64,000 bases of DNA from Clarkia xantiana subsp. parviflora (lineage: Eukaryota > Streptophyta > Magnoliopsida > Myrtales > Onagraceae). Position numbers and translations under genes: made by a program. Position 1 is the first letter of the stretch; each line of letters opens with the position of its first letter. The stretch covers positions 49,091,774 to 49,155,773 of the forward strand of contig JAPTYO010000001.1 of NCBI GenBank assembly GCA_036873135.1. The letters are read 5' to 3'. The notes under the pieces are model-generated. The model saw nothing but the letters and a program-made list of their open reading frames with translations, made no database searches and was not told the origin of the DNA. Below, piece after piece: positions 35,171 to 46,258 of this stretch.

Positions 35171-36205
35171 TTACAATCTATATGATGTCTTCTTCTTCCT
35201 TTCCTCTTCCACTGTGACTTTGTACAGATCTTTGCTCCCTAATCCTTCAAGCAACTGATAATGCTGCAATTTTCCCAAGGCTTTGGTAAGTAAATCCGCT
35301 AGCTGCTCTTTGGAAGAAACATACTCAGTGGTGAATGGTGATCGTTCCATCAACAAGTCTGTCACGTACGAAGTGGCAATCGATCTCAATGTGCTTCGTT
35401 CTCTCATGAAACATCGGATTTCCAACTATTTGAATAGCCGCCTCATTATCACACTACAAATGAGTAGCATAAAACAACTCCAATCTCAGTTCCTTTAATA
35501 AACCTCGCAGCCACACAATCTCGGAAACAACCATACCCATGCTGCGGTATTCTGCTTTAGCACTGGACCGAGAAACCGTGTGTTGTTTCTTTGATTTCCA
35601 TGAGACAATCGCATTACCCAATTTAACGCAATATCCTGTAATTGATATGCGTGTAATTGGGCAAGACGCCCAATCGCTGTCACAAAAGGCTGTCATGGAA
35701 TCAAGATGATTATCAGCTGGAAAAATAAGGCCCTGACCTGGATTTTGCTTGACATGTAGAACCACCCTCAAAGTTGCTTGATAATGAGACTGTTTAGGCT
35801 TGTGAACAAATTGACTGAGATTTTGGACAGGGGTCTTGTCATGGTGAGATACAAGAAACGCCCAACAATTCTTCGATATTGTTCCACATCAGCATGTATT
35901 TTATCTGCAGAATTCAATCTGAATAACTGATCATATTCTGCTGTTGTTAGCTTAACATTCTGCTCCATGGGAGTGGCCACCGACTTTCCTTCCAATAAGC
36001 CAGCATCCACTATTAGCTCAAGTGCATATTTGCGCTGATTCAAGACTATGCCTTCTTTTGAGTGTGCAACCTCAAGTCCAAGGAAGTAACGCAGTGTTCC
36101 TAGGTCTTTGAGTTTGAAATATTGCTTCAAGATGGTCTTTAATTCAAGAAGATGAATGCTTACTGAACGGAGCGAACCAAGAAGGTCGAACGTCAAATTT
36201 CTCAG
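35171..36205 (-). pseudogene. Copia pol fragment, second lineage (RT end and RNase H)
   Basis: Minus-strand frames: 36205-35768 is the end of reverse transcriptase ([32 protein letters not shown]-like [17 protein letters not shown]); 35771-35454 is RNase H (FCDSDWASCPITRISITGY, SWKSKKQHTVSRSSAKAEY); 35425-35171 is the end of pol (SKEQLADLLTKALG). The SRSSAKAEY signature differs from the ALSTIESK of element I, so this is another Copia lineage. Frameshifts join the pieces. It is cut at 36205, where MULE transposase sequence begins on the other strand. Confidence 0.88.
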
Positions 36206-36735
36206 AATCACAAATTTCTTAAACAGATAAGAGACCTTCTAAACACGGAAGAACAGACTTCGAAGGAATTTACTGCAACGAAGTACGCATACGAAGTAAA
36301 CAAAGCAAGATATGAAGTCTGCTCCCGTACCAGAAGCACGTATATTGTCGAGCTCAAAGATAAGCATTGTACGTGCAATGAATGGACTGTGTTCGGGCGA
36401 CCCTGCAAGCACGCGATGTGCGCCTACCGTGCAGCGAATACAATCTATATCGAAGGGTTAACCGTTACTTTAGGATAAACAAATACAGGAAAACGTATCG
36501 CCATGGTTTTCAACCTTTGGGTTCATCAATTGAATGGCCGGCGTGGACGGGTCCAACTGTTTTTGTTGATCCTAGTATGCTAATATCCGGACGGGGGCGT
36601 AGGAAAACAAGGATGCCTAACGAGATGGACGAGCGTCAGCCTGGAGCGAAGAAAAAATGCAAGATTTGTAGACAGGAAGGGCACAATAAGACAACGTGTC
36701 CACTTAAATCAGGAGCATCGTCATCTGGGACTTGA
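36206..36735 (+). pseudogene. MULE transposase C-terminal fragment (SWIM plus zinc knuckle)
   Basis: On the plus strand, YAYEVNKARYEV and YIVELKDKHCTCNEWTVFG then RPCKHAMCAYRAAN form a SWIM zinc finger (C-x-C...C-x-H) as in MuDR-type transposases. After a one-base frame change at about 36457 the chain continues NRYFRINKYRKTYRHGF, then a CCHC knuckle CKICRQEGHNKTTC and a stop at 36735. The catalytic DDE part is missing because the left side is cut at the Copia junction. The fragment is convergent with the PMD gene 550 bp away, an arrangement like mudrA/mudrB. Confidence 0.8.
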
Positions 36736-37288
36736 TTTTATGTATGTATCGTACTTGTTCTTATGTACTATTTCTATTGTAATGTCTGTTGTGTTATTTG
36801 AACTGTAAAAGTTGAATTGTATGAACTTTGACGGATGATTGCCGATTATCTACAACTCCAAACGCAACGAAACTTGAAACTTGAGCATTTTATAACGTAA
36901 TTAACATTCTATAATTTTCTTAATTTTTTAAGCATTTCGAATTTTAGGGTTTTCACTCCATAATGCTATTTGACCCCCCCCCCCCCCAAAACGCTCTAAT
37001 TTGGCCAAATTTCATTTTTTGGTACCTCCTTCAAAACATATGAATTTTTTACTACGAGTTCTGTTTGTATACAGAAACCCAACGGTGCAAACGGTGACGG
37101 AATTGAAGTATCGTAGAATTTATACGAATTACTCTAATTTTACGTTTTTACGGTCACATACTTTATGAACTTTTTTTTTTGGGCATTTCGAATTTTAGAA
37201 ATGAACAACAATTTTGAGTAAATAAATGTTACGAATAGTCTTAACTTATTAATACATATTGCATTCGAAAGGAGGAAATCATAATATT
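36736..37288. other. Non-coding gap with a C run
   Basis: Between convergent MULE and PMD coding ends. It holds a run of about 15 C (36975-36989), and the phrase TTTCGAATTTTAG occurs twice (about 36937 and 37184). No gene seen. Confidence 0.6.
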
Positions 37289-39418
37289 TCAACGCGTATT
37301 GAACCATTGGTCTTGACCACCCGTATTGGCCCATGAGCCTTGACCACCTGTATTGGGCCATAAATTTTGAGAAGGTATGAATGGCCGATACCCCGCTCTA
37401 TCACACGGATTCTGTGTGTCTTGTGTAGATAACGGAGGTTGCGTGCTATAAACGGCTGTTTGGGCAATATGCGACATTAAAACATCAAAATGTCTACGCA
37501 TCCCGACTTCTTCAAACGCAACACGTGCGTGTTCAATATTTTCCTGTAGGCATTTCGTGATGTACAAATCCTCTGTTTCAAGCAGCGCCTTCCGGGAACT
37601 TTTTAGCATACGTTCGATTTGGCGTAACTACACATAATAACATAACATTTATTTTTTAAAAAAATTTGATATATAAGTTTATAGTGATTTTATATAATTG
37701 TAAAAAAAAAAACATATACCAGCACTTGTTGGGACTGTCTGTGTGGGTCAAAATAGCCTTGCATCGTCAAGTGTGCTTGCGTCAGCAAGGGGTCTTGGGT
37801 CGGCAAGTTTGGTGTCTCACTTGGTGGGAGCTCTTCATTAGTTGGTGGGAGCTCTTCATTAGTTGGTGGGTCATCGTAATATACGGTGTTCCTAGTGACA
37901 GATGCGTACCAACTCATGTAGACCATGTATTCTGCACCTATAAGAGCAGGAGCTTCATAATCTTCCCAACGTCTATTACACTTCAAGATGTACTTCGCAT
38001 GCTTTTGTTCCCAGGTTTTCGTAGATGTCTTCATCCACTTTTCACTTTTAACATGGAGAGCATCCCATTCTCGTCGACTTATGGGAAAGTTTTTCGGGAT
38101 TGGTTGAGGCAAGTCAAGTTGTCGATACACTCGATCAGCCCTTTCCAATTCCACGCAATTGAAGTGGATCAGAGGCAGTCGCATTTTAGACAAGTTCCAA
38201 CTCTCCCTACATACTGGAGTCACGCGCGCCATTACATCGTCCGAGTACGGCTCCCAACGAATCTGCAAGTGAACAGTAATATAATTACTTTATATACATG
38301 ACAACTTTAATTAACACTGAAAATATTATTAACATAAATTTTTTGTTACCCCTAATTTTTTTATACTAATCAACTGATCCCGATAATAGAACCGGGAAAG
38401 AGGTACCACATTTTCTTTTCGGGTCTTCGCTCCTACCCACCAACAACCGACGGTTTCATACATGTCAGGGGGATTCACCATTTTCGGTATGCCAACTGCA
38501 ATACGCGTCCAACACCAGACCTGCATTACGGTTCAAATTAGCACGCCGTCACTACAACTTGTAAACATTGTATTTTAAATTATTCTTAATACCTGTAGGA
38601 GGACACCGTAAACCGGGAGATCTATTTGGTCTTTTTTGGTGGTCCATTTACAGAGAACTCTGTACGTTAAGCCCAATACAGCTGATGCCCAGCTGAATTG
38701 ACTACACTCACCAAGATCACGCAAAAAATGTGCGTACTCCATAGGTATATACCATTGGCTAGAATTAGCTAATAGACATTCACCTAGAAGGATCATTATA
38801 CATGTTCTTGCCCTACGTAATGCTTCAACGTGATTTGTCAAATAATAATCATCCGCACCATATTCTACTTTCCATCGTTCAAAATACGTTACTTTACACT
38901 TCATTGTTGTTCCTCTTAAATTCTTTGTATCGGGTACGGTCCCGAAGCAATCGTAGAACGCGTTAGCAGTGGTTTCATTTATACGGGTTTTGAGGTTTTC
39001 CTCTTCACCTGTATCTTCTCTCGCCTCAATATGTCTCCGGTAGAAATCAGTTACCGGCATACTGTCAGCTCGTAACCCTAAAATCATAGACACATCTTGT
39101 AGGGTGATAGTCATTTCACCTTGTGGAAGGTGAAACGTGTGTGTCTCTGGACGCCACCTCTCGGCTAGTGCATGAAGTAGTGCAGGATCTAACTTTATAG
39201 CAGATGTCTTGCCTGCAAACTTGAAACCCGTTGCCTCGACGTAACTGCTAGTTAGCGGATCGATCTCCCACATACAGTGTGATCGAACCAAGCACTATCT
39301 CATAGTAGGTTTTTGAACCTATCATCATGAATGTCCAAATTATTAAACATGAATAATATGCATATTGGCCAACTATTTGATTAATAATAAAATGTAACAT
39401 AATACACATTACATTATA

Positions 39419-39451
<33 letters not shown>

Positions 39452-39727
39452 ATTAAAAACTCGTTTTTAAGCCGTAAAAACGTGCATTTTTACGTTTTTA
39501 AATCAAAATACGAATTAAAACAAGCAAAAATGGCATGTGATAAAAATGTAGAAACTATATTTGACTACATATTTTTATACTTTATCTATATAATTAGGGA
39601 AAATATGTAAAACATGCAACATGTTTGAAAAAGATGATTTTATGGACCAATATGTTTTAAAATGTACAACATGTTTGCTAAAGGTGGTAAAATATCATTC
39701 CATGAATTTGAAATTTCAAAAATAATA

Positions 39728-39767
<40 letters not shown>

Positions 39768-39998
39768 TATTTACAGTATGACATATTACCGTGTATATAC
39801 TTTACATGGTTAATAAGTGTATCACTTCTTAAATTTTAACCACAAATTGCAATTAAAAGTTTATGTAGTAAAACTTACAGTATCATTGTGGCTAATTTCA
39901 GACTTGTGTGTACTCTAGCGGTATAGGAGAGGTGCAGATGATACCATAGGTTGCTTCCCACGAGCAGTTCTCCTACTTGAACTTCCTTCAGCAGCCAT
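37289..39998 (-). CDS. Plant mobile domain (MAIN-like) protein, copy A
   Basis: Five exons can be joined without a break: about 39945-39998 (MAAEGSSSRRTARGKQPM), 38593-39294, 38350-38520, 37720-38262 and 37289-37627. All introns are phase 0 with GT-AG ends, giving about 602 residues. Exon 2 holds the PMD core: LAERWRPETHTFHLPQGEM, TITLQDVSMILGLRAD and EALRRARTCIMILLGECL. Exon 4 continues with IRWEPYSDD, LPLIHFNCVELERADRVYRQL and YMSWYASVTRN. PMD proteins include MAIN and MAIL1 of Arabidopsis, nuclear factors needed for silencing and meristem upkeep; many other members sit in transposons. A convergent MULE transposase fragment and the repeat-rich setting favour a transposon-borne copy. Exon 1 and the exon 2 acceptor are the least certain parts. 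Confidence 0.75.
39721..39765. repeat. (TA)n microsatellite in PMD copy A intron 1
   Basis: A pure TA run at about 39731-39765; another CA/TA run lies at 39419-39450. Confidence 0.85.
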
Positions 39999-40102
39999 TG
40001 AGTAGATGAAATTATGAAATTCTTGAATGTAAGAGAGTAGTAAATTGTTAGAGGGTAATAAATTGTATGAGGTATGAAGTTAGATAGTGGTGGGTTGCAT
40101 GT

Positions 40103-40113
40103 GTATATATAGA
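40103..40113 (-). promoter_or_regulatory. TATA box candidate for PMD copy A
   Basis: The minus strand reads CTCTATATATACAC about 105 bases before the proposed ATG at 39998. A start site near 40075 and a 5' leader of about 75 bases would be normal. The palindrome array lies 85 bases further upstream. Confidence 0.5.
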
Positions 40114-40196
40114 GAAAGAAATATAAGTTTAAAAAAAAAAAATTGAATCTGTCTGATTAAAAAAAAAATTGACCGATTTGTGACCGTTCATATCAG

Positions 40197-40382
40197 CCAG
40201 CAAGGGAATCCTTGCTGGTCCAGATTCCCTTGGTCGGCCCGACCAAGGGAATCCAATGCCATTTGGCCGAGTCGGGGGGACCCGGCCAAGTGAGTTCGAA
40301 ATTTGAACTCACTTGGCCGGGTCACCCCCAACCCGGCCAACTGAGTTCAAATTTCGAACTCAGTTGGTCGGGTCCCCCCGAC
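40197..40382. repeat. Palindrome array A, upstream of PMD copy A
   Basis: Almost every base lies in an inverted repeat. 40197-40218: 9-bp arms (CCAGCAAGG, spacer 4). 40223-40253: perfect 15-bp arms (GATTCCCTTGGTCGG, spacer 1). 40279-40323: perfect 19-bp arms (GACCCGGCCAAGTGAGTTC, spacer 7). 40331-40373: 18-bp arms with one mismatch (ACCCGGCCAACTGAGTTC, spacer 7). An outer perfect 12-bp pair (40271-40282 with 40371-40382, GTCGGGGGGACC) encloses the last two. It is GC-rich within AT-rich DNA. Confidence 0.95.
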
Positions 40383-40739
40383 CCGGCCAGCCCCAAATTT
40401 GAAAATCTTTGTTTTTTTAGCCTATATTTGTATTTGGTTTTGCATGTAGACCTATTTTGGTCATAAACTCATTACATGTTTTACATCTAAGATAGAAAGA
40501 AAACTAATAATCATCTCGTTAGGACGCTTTCCATTGCGATTAACCTCTCCCTCACCCTCGCACGTTTCGAGACTAGTCAACATTGTCGTAAAACGACTGT
40601 TGAGTAGGATGAGTGAACGGTGGAGGCTGAGTTACCTGTTCATTCAACGAAGTCTGGGTCAATATGTCATGAGGTGGAACCTGGCCACCCGGTCTATACG
40701 ACGATTGATGAAAACCCTATTCATACGACGGTTGATTAC
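40383..40739. other. Non-coding gap between the PMD copies
   Basis: Lies between palindrome array A and the 3' end of copy B. The plus-strand frame at 40534-40746 is a shadow without family features. Confidence 0.6.
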
Positions 40740-43700
40740 TACTTGATCCATACATCGGCAGAGGACCACCCAGGCCATACGATGGAGGACCATACGACGA
40801 AGGTCTACGACGGAGGTCCATACGACGGAGGTCCATACGACAGAGGTCCATACGACGGATGTCCATATGGATGTCCATAAGACGGAGGTGCATAAGACGA
40901 CATCCTTACATGCTGGCTAATGGGTGGTTGCTGCTGTTCAGGCTTGCATCGTCAGGTGACAGCTCCGCACTCATTAATCGTTCAAACCGGGTATCCTCAC
41001 CAGTCTGTATGTACAGGCCAGGGATTTCGTCTGTTATGCACTCAATATGTTTTTTCATATGGGGTGGCACTACGGGCTCTAATTTCCTTGACTTCATCAA
41101 TATTGTATCCAGACCACGCAACTGACAACATAATCATAGTTAGAATGATTGAATGACTAACTTATAATTACATCTCAAATATACTAATAAACGGCATGTA
41201 ACAAATATTTTACCATCAGAACTTCGTTGTTTCCACTAGCCTGGAAATAGGCATGTGGTATGGCCTCTTCCTCATCCTCTTCCTCTTCCGCTTCAGATTC
41301 TCCGGAATTATTATATTAAACCATTGTGACAGTACGTTGAGCATACCATCTCAGGTAGTCCCAATCAGACACGCCAATGGGGACATGCTGCAGCAAATGA
41401 TTGTGGCGGTTGTTCCACTTCTGGATGTGTACATTGTGCTCAACGTACCAAGGGATCGTAGGGTCCTTCCATTCGTCGCACCTGTGGAGAGCACTCCATT
41501 CATTAACGTCTTCCAATTGTTCTGGGGGGATTGGTTGTGGTAACCCAAATTGTCTGTACACCCTCTCGGGAAGTTGATACTCCACGCAGTTGAAATGGAT
41601 AAGTGGCAGACGTTTTCGCCAAATCTCAACCGTTCAAGCAAACTGGTGGCACAATGGCTTGCAAATCTTGTGTCCACGGGTCCCAAGTAATCTGAAAAAT
41701 AATATTATTACACTAAATAAAGTAACAAGAATAAATATATAAAAAAAAAATTATTATTTTTTACCGTTAATCTTTCATTGGCTTTAATGCATCTCGGTAA
41801 TAGTAATGATTGTGAGCGATAACTGCCATTCTACCGGTCTTTGAAGATCTCCAATGGCAGCCAACTGATTTGCCATGTGTGCGGGGCTCCAACCGCTCTG
41901 GTCTTCCAATCCAGATATGCTCTCAGCACCACACCTACCATAACAAAAATAATAATAATAAACAATACAGTACGTAAGGCAGTTTACAGTGCATAAGGCA
42001 ATACACAAAAATAAACTGAAATCTTAAACAAATTTTTTTACCTGTAGAAGCACACCACAACCTTGTATGTTCGTCATGCTTTTTTTACCAGTCCACCTGC
42101 AGAGCCCCCTGAACAAGTAGCTCATGACAGCCGAACCCCAGCTGAATTGAGGTATTTCTTTAAAATAACGTAGTAAGTACAAGTACTCTAATGGGACGAC
42201 CCCTCCACTGGTGTTGGAGAACAGACACTGGCCTATGAGGATCAATATATACGCTCTAGCTCTTCGCTGAGCCTCCAAGTCATCAGGTAGCCAATCATCG
42301 TCTTCCTCCGATTTATTAAAGTGCTTCTTCAACGGGAGTATTTTTATCTCAGTTCCCCCTACCCTCCCAAATGTGTTTGTTAATTTTATACCCAATAGGT
42401 CTATAAATATGGTATACCTATTCGTCTTTAAATGTTCAAAACGAATCTCACTCAGGTAGTAATCGGTTACGGGCTTACCATCGACGGGTAATCCCAGAAT
42501 CATCGCAACATCTTTAAGAGTGATAGTCATTTCACCTTGGGGAAGGTGAAATGTGTGAGTCTCAGGCCGCCAACGCTCTACTAAAGCATGCATGAGGCGT
42601 AAATCTATCTCAACACAGGATGTCTCTCCCGCATTCAAAAAACCAGCCTGGGCGACGTACATTTGGTTCTCTGGTCAATATCATACATGTTTTCATTTTT
42701 CATTTTCATGGCCTTGGAGTTTGGACTGTTTACCTAGCAACATAAAAATTGACATAAATGATTTTACTGCATAAAAACATTATTTAACATTGTAATATAT
42801 AGAAATGTATTGTATATGCAATTAACAGTATAACAACGAAATTCATGCGACGACAGTTTAACAACAAAATAACCAATCTTCAATTTTAAAATTTTATATA
42901 TTAATTAAAAACTAGTTAATATATAAATTGCAATAAGTTTTTAAAATTTACTTTACTTATTGTTCGTTTTTTAATTAAATTTTAAAAAATAGTGGCATGA
43001 ATGAATTTACAGTTTAATTAGTATACATAAACAAATATACATTAAAAAAATGTAATGCATTATAAATAATCTATATGTTAAAAAAAAATATTTATATAAA
43101 CACTAGTTAATATTTACATTGCAATAAATTTTGTAATTGTGGTAGTTTGAAATATACCCGCACTTTGAGCATAGTGTAATTGTTTTTATATAATCCAATA
43201 TTTAATTCGCTATAAAATAAATAAAAAATGTTATTTGTTAATAATTATAAAATAAAAATATGTAAATTTCATATTAAGTATGTATTTATTATATAATTAA
43301 TAACATATTTCAATCAATATATATATTAAAAATAAATATGCCCACTTATAATTTTATACCTTTTTTTTTTGTAACGAAAAATTTATACATGAGTATGATG
43401 TTTGTTAGTGCTCTTCAACTTATTTTATTATACAAAGGTATATTGTTATTATAAGGTTTTAAATTTATTTAGTGTTATTTTTGAATAAAAACACCACTAC
43501 TAAAGTAAATATTTTTTTTGCTAAAGACTAAAATAATTTATTTATTAGTGGACACAAATGTCCATTTTAAAGTAACTGGTACTTATATATCTATTCATTT
43601 ACCTATTTTCTTTATATTGATCATATGTATATAATAAGATATCTACCATATTAGCTTATCATATCATATAATATTATTGGTAATTTGGTATAGTTTGGAT

Positions 43701-44377
43701 AACCAATATAAAAAAATATACTTTTAAATTATATTTGATAAAAAAAATCTCACAAATAATTATTTCCTCTAAAATATAATTTAATAGTCATACAAATATT
43801 TAATTAAAATTTCTATTAGAAAAATACATATTTACATATAGTGGTGGTGCGAGTTGAAATAATATTATAAAAATAAGTAAATGCAATCAACTATGTATTA
43901 TTTATAGATATAATCAATATTAGCTTTTATTATTTGAAAGAAAAAAACGGACAAAAAAATAAAACAGTCTTCAACATGCAATGTGAGTGTTTGGAGAATT
44001 TCTAACTACTTACATTTATCTACATATAAATGACACATCATTTAGGAGAAATTAAAGTTGATATGGACCAATATAATTACTCAATTTTGCCATGTAACCT
44101 ATATATTTTATTACTTGTCAAAAAATTACAACACCTTTCAAGATTATATTAGATATATATAGATAATTACATTATAAAAAACGTAATACATTATAGATTT
44201 AGCAATTTGACAGTCTATATATAAATAACATGTACATTTAAAAATTACCGTATCTTTGGCGGCATCCTGGGACCTATGACGTGGTTGATCGAAAAGCAGT
44301 ACAAGATTTATTGGCTCTTTTCCGGATCTTCTTCTACCGCCACGACCTCTACGTGTACTACCTTTACCGTTTTCCAT
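40740..44377 (-). pseudogene. Plant mobile domain (MAIN-like) gene, copy B, frameshifted
   Basis: Exon 1 (about 44245-44377) encodes MENGKGSTRRGRGGRRRSG and on to a donor (ACG|GTAATT). A long AT-rich intron follows. The PMD exon (about 42040-42712) has LVERWRPETHTFHLPQGEM, TITLKDVAMILGLPVDG and AQRRARAYILILIGQCL. The next exon (about 41770-41945) is broken by several shifts (a trace reads HNHYYYRDALKPMKD). About 41690-41330 has ITWDPWTQDLQAIVPPVC, a one-base shift, then LPLIHFNCVEYQLPERVYRQF. The C-terminal part (41121-40740) ends in tandem SYGPP repeats from a 15-bp unit. The entry to the PMD exon is also shifted (LQGHENEK / MYDID). At least four breaks make it a pseudogene. Confidence 0.82.
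42740..44240. other. Large AT-rich intron of PMD copy B
   Basis: About 1.5 kb of very AT-rich DNA without coding frames or recognisable transposon ends. The copy A intron at the same place is about 650 bp. Confidence 0.55.
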
Positions 44378-44446
44378 CGAAAATGAGCAATACTTGATGT
44401 AGAATGATAATTTTCAAAAACAATGAGAGAATTAGAGGTAATGCTT

Positions 44447-44728
44447 GGCTTGCTTGCTTATAGCAAGCAAGCCTTGCTTGCCCGAGGCTTGCCCGGCGAC
44501 CTGCTGAGGGAAAGATTCCCTCAGCAGTCGTCAAGTCACTGCACTCTTTCAAAGAGCGCAGTGACTTGACTGCTGAGGGAATCTTTCCCTCAGCACTCAC
44601 GTCGCTCCGCTCTTCCAAAGAGCGGAGCGACGTGAGTGCTGAGGGAAAGACGTGGCAGGGAACAGTGTTCCCTGCTACGAAGTAGGGAACACTGTTCCCA
44701 GCTGGCTCCGCTCTCTCAAAGAGCGGAG
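44447..44728. repeat. Palindrome array B, upstream of PMD copy B
   Basis: A chain of inverted repeats. 44447-44473: 12-bp arms. 44501-44527: 12-bp arms CTGCTGAGGGAA, spacer 3. 44530-44570: 13-bp arms GTCAAGTCACTGC around a CTCTTT/AAAGAG pair. 44571-44595: 11-bp arms. 44582-44614 with 44618-44650: perfect 33-bp arms, spacer CCA, containing GTCGCTCCGCTCTT. 44656-44674, and 44659-44674 pairing with 44684-44699 (GGGAACAGTGTTCCCT). 44704-44728: arms GCTCCGCTCT. The first and fourth GCTGAGGGAA palindromes are also complementary to each other, so 44502-44595 can fold as one 94-nt stem. The array starts 70 bp upstream of the proposed ATG. Confidence 0.95.
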
Positions 44729-44854
44729 CACGGTGTTCGGGACACTTTGAGACTACCCCGAACCCCATTTTGGTATTTGATGTTGAATGTTTCACATTTT
44801 GGTATTTCAAACTTGTTAGACCCCATTTACTAAAAAAATATCTGTTTTTTGATG

Positions 44855-45022
44855 TTATCTCACATTAAGTTGCATGGAGTTTAGACGTAATCTGATATTA
44901 CAATGAACATTACATTACAATGCACATTACGTCGTTTGGCAAACCAAACAACGTAATGTTGATGTAACTTGGGACGTAATGTGAGATTACATCCCACATT
45001 ACATCCATCCAAACAACCCCTA
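44855..45022. mobile_element. GTTTGGATG-type MITE, copy 1
   Basis: Consists of repeated GTAATGTGAGATTAC and CACATTACGT phrases and ends CATCCAAACAACCCC on the right. The same family occurs at 54.53-54.68 kb and 57.9-58.23 kb. The left end is not resolved. Confidence 0.6.
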
Positions 45023-45049
45023 AGTGAGTATTTGAATCATATTAACCTT

Positions 45050-45237
45050 GTGCAGGCCCGTGTACAACCATTTGGGTCGAATTTGGCACGGGCATTCGGC
45101 ACGGGTTTGCAATGCCCTTAGCACGTGCTACAGTATTTGGCACGGCCTACCTATGCCAAATAAAATTTGCCACCCGATTACCACACGGATTTGAGACGAC
45201 TTTCACCCATCTCTATAGAGGGTGCTTTCTTGTAGTG
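45050..45237 (-). mobile_element. Solo CACTA terminus (right end)
   Basis: It ends GGTGCTTTCTTGTAGTG, the complement of CACTACAAGAAAG. The preceding 180 bp carry repeats of TTTGGCACGG and TATGCCAAAT. No left end was found nearby. Confidence 0.6.
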
Positions 45238-45330
45238 CTAGTGGTTTATATTGTTCAACATATAGACTATAGTGGTTCAATTGACTCATTTAGTTTGATT
45301 ATCTTAGCAACATCTAGTAAAGGCACTTCT

Positions 45331-45649
45331 ACTCTACTCTAACTCAAGTAGTAATTGTCTTTTGTTCAAGTTTAAGAAATTTAAGGGGTAAATACAAATG
45401 CAAACCTTTGTTCAAATTGTCCGTTTCCAGTTCAAAGACATTTTGACGTAATGGTCTTCAGTCTTCATCTACAGTGTCTAGTCCCTGTATATAATATGAA
45501 ACAGACATTTCAATTGCAGCCAGCCAATAAAGCATGAACGGCTAATGAAGGCTCAGCCATAATTGAGAAATACTTTAGCAGTATATCATCTAAAACTGAA
45601 CTACTGTCATAATGTAGTTGTGCAGCTTACCATGGTAATAACTGTTTGA
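45331..45649. repeat. Direct repeat, left copy (partner 47678-47997)
   Basis: 319 bp, about 96% identical by eye to 47678-47997, starting ACTCTACTCTAACTCAAG and ending AACTGTTTGA. It contains the last exon and part of the preceding exon of the unidentified gene (minus strand). Here GLDTVDED is followed by a stop, and the upstream exon is cut at 45649, where F-box sequence begins. Confidence 0.9.
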
Positions 45650-45657
45650 ATGTCCAG

Positions 45658-46258
45658 TTGCAGAAGGCTACACGGGATTGGTTCAAGCACATACATGGTG
45701 CACACCCTGGTACCACGCAACATCGTACCCCGCAAGTTGTCGGTGTTATGTGGACCTTTTATTCAAACCTTCTTGGACAAAAGGAACCCAGAAGCTCTGT
45801 ATCGGCTTGGAATGCATACCTTTTTCAGACAATTACCCAGGCAATTAAATCTTGGTCTTGCCCAATTGAAGGAAGCAGCACATCGGGGACATGATGTAGC
45901 TAAATATGCTGTAGCAATGATCCTTATCTTCAATTGGCCAAGCGATGAAAAAGTGCTGGACGAAGCCTTCGACCTGCTGAGATCAGTGGTCGCTACGAGA
46001 CGTGCGGTGAATATCCGGACGGTATTCATCGATGATGTCAGGCGATTAAGCAATTACCGCCAAGGTAGGCCATCACACCCACCAGCCCCTCGTCGTCGAT
46101 GCAAGCAGCACAAGTTAGATGTGTGTTATCATATCAACGAGGTCCGCATTTATTTTCCCGTCCAGTGGTGCATTATATGTCATTGCGACGCTGAAGTGAT
46201 TCGTTTTCGCTACAAAAACTGCTGGGCAGCATTTCCTCACCAAAAACCTGGCTATTAA
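45658..46258 (+). CDS. F-box family protein, third copy, exon 2 only
   Basis: After an acceptor (GTCCAG|TTGCAGAAGG) an unbroken 200-residue frame reads CRRLHGIGSSTYMVHTL, KRNPEALYRLGMHTFF, LGLAQLKEAAHRGHDVAKYA (Sel1-like helix pair), FNWPSDEKVLDEAFDLL and a Cys/His tail CKQHKLDVCY and CIICHCDAEVIRF. The phase of the acceptor equals that of the F-box copies at 14 and 21 kb, so a separate F-box exon should exist, but none is seen between here and 45.0 kb. Without it the product would lack SCF binding. It is more diverged from the other two than they are from each other, and no stop has accumulated. Confidence 0.7.

Noticed and set aside
37666..38301. 211-codon plus-strand open frame
   Set aside because: It lies antisense to PMD exon 4, whose minus-strand reading matches the family.
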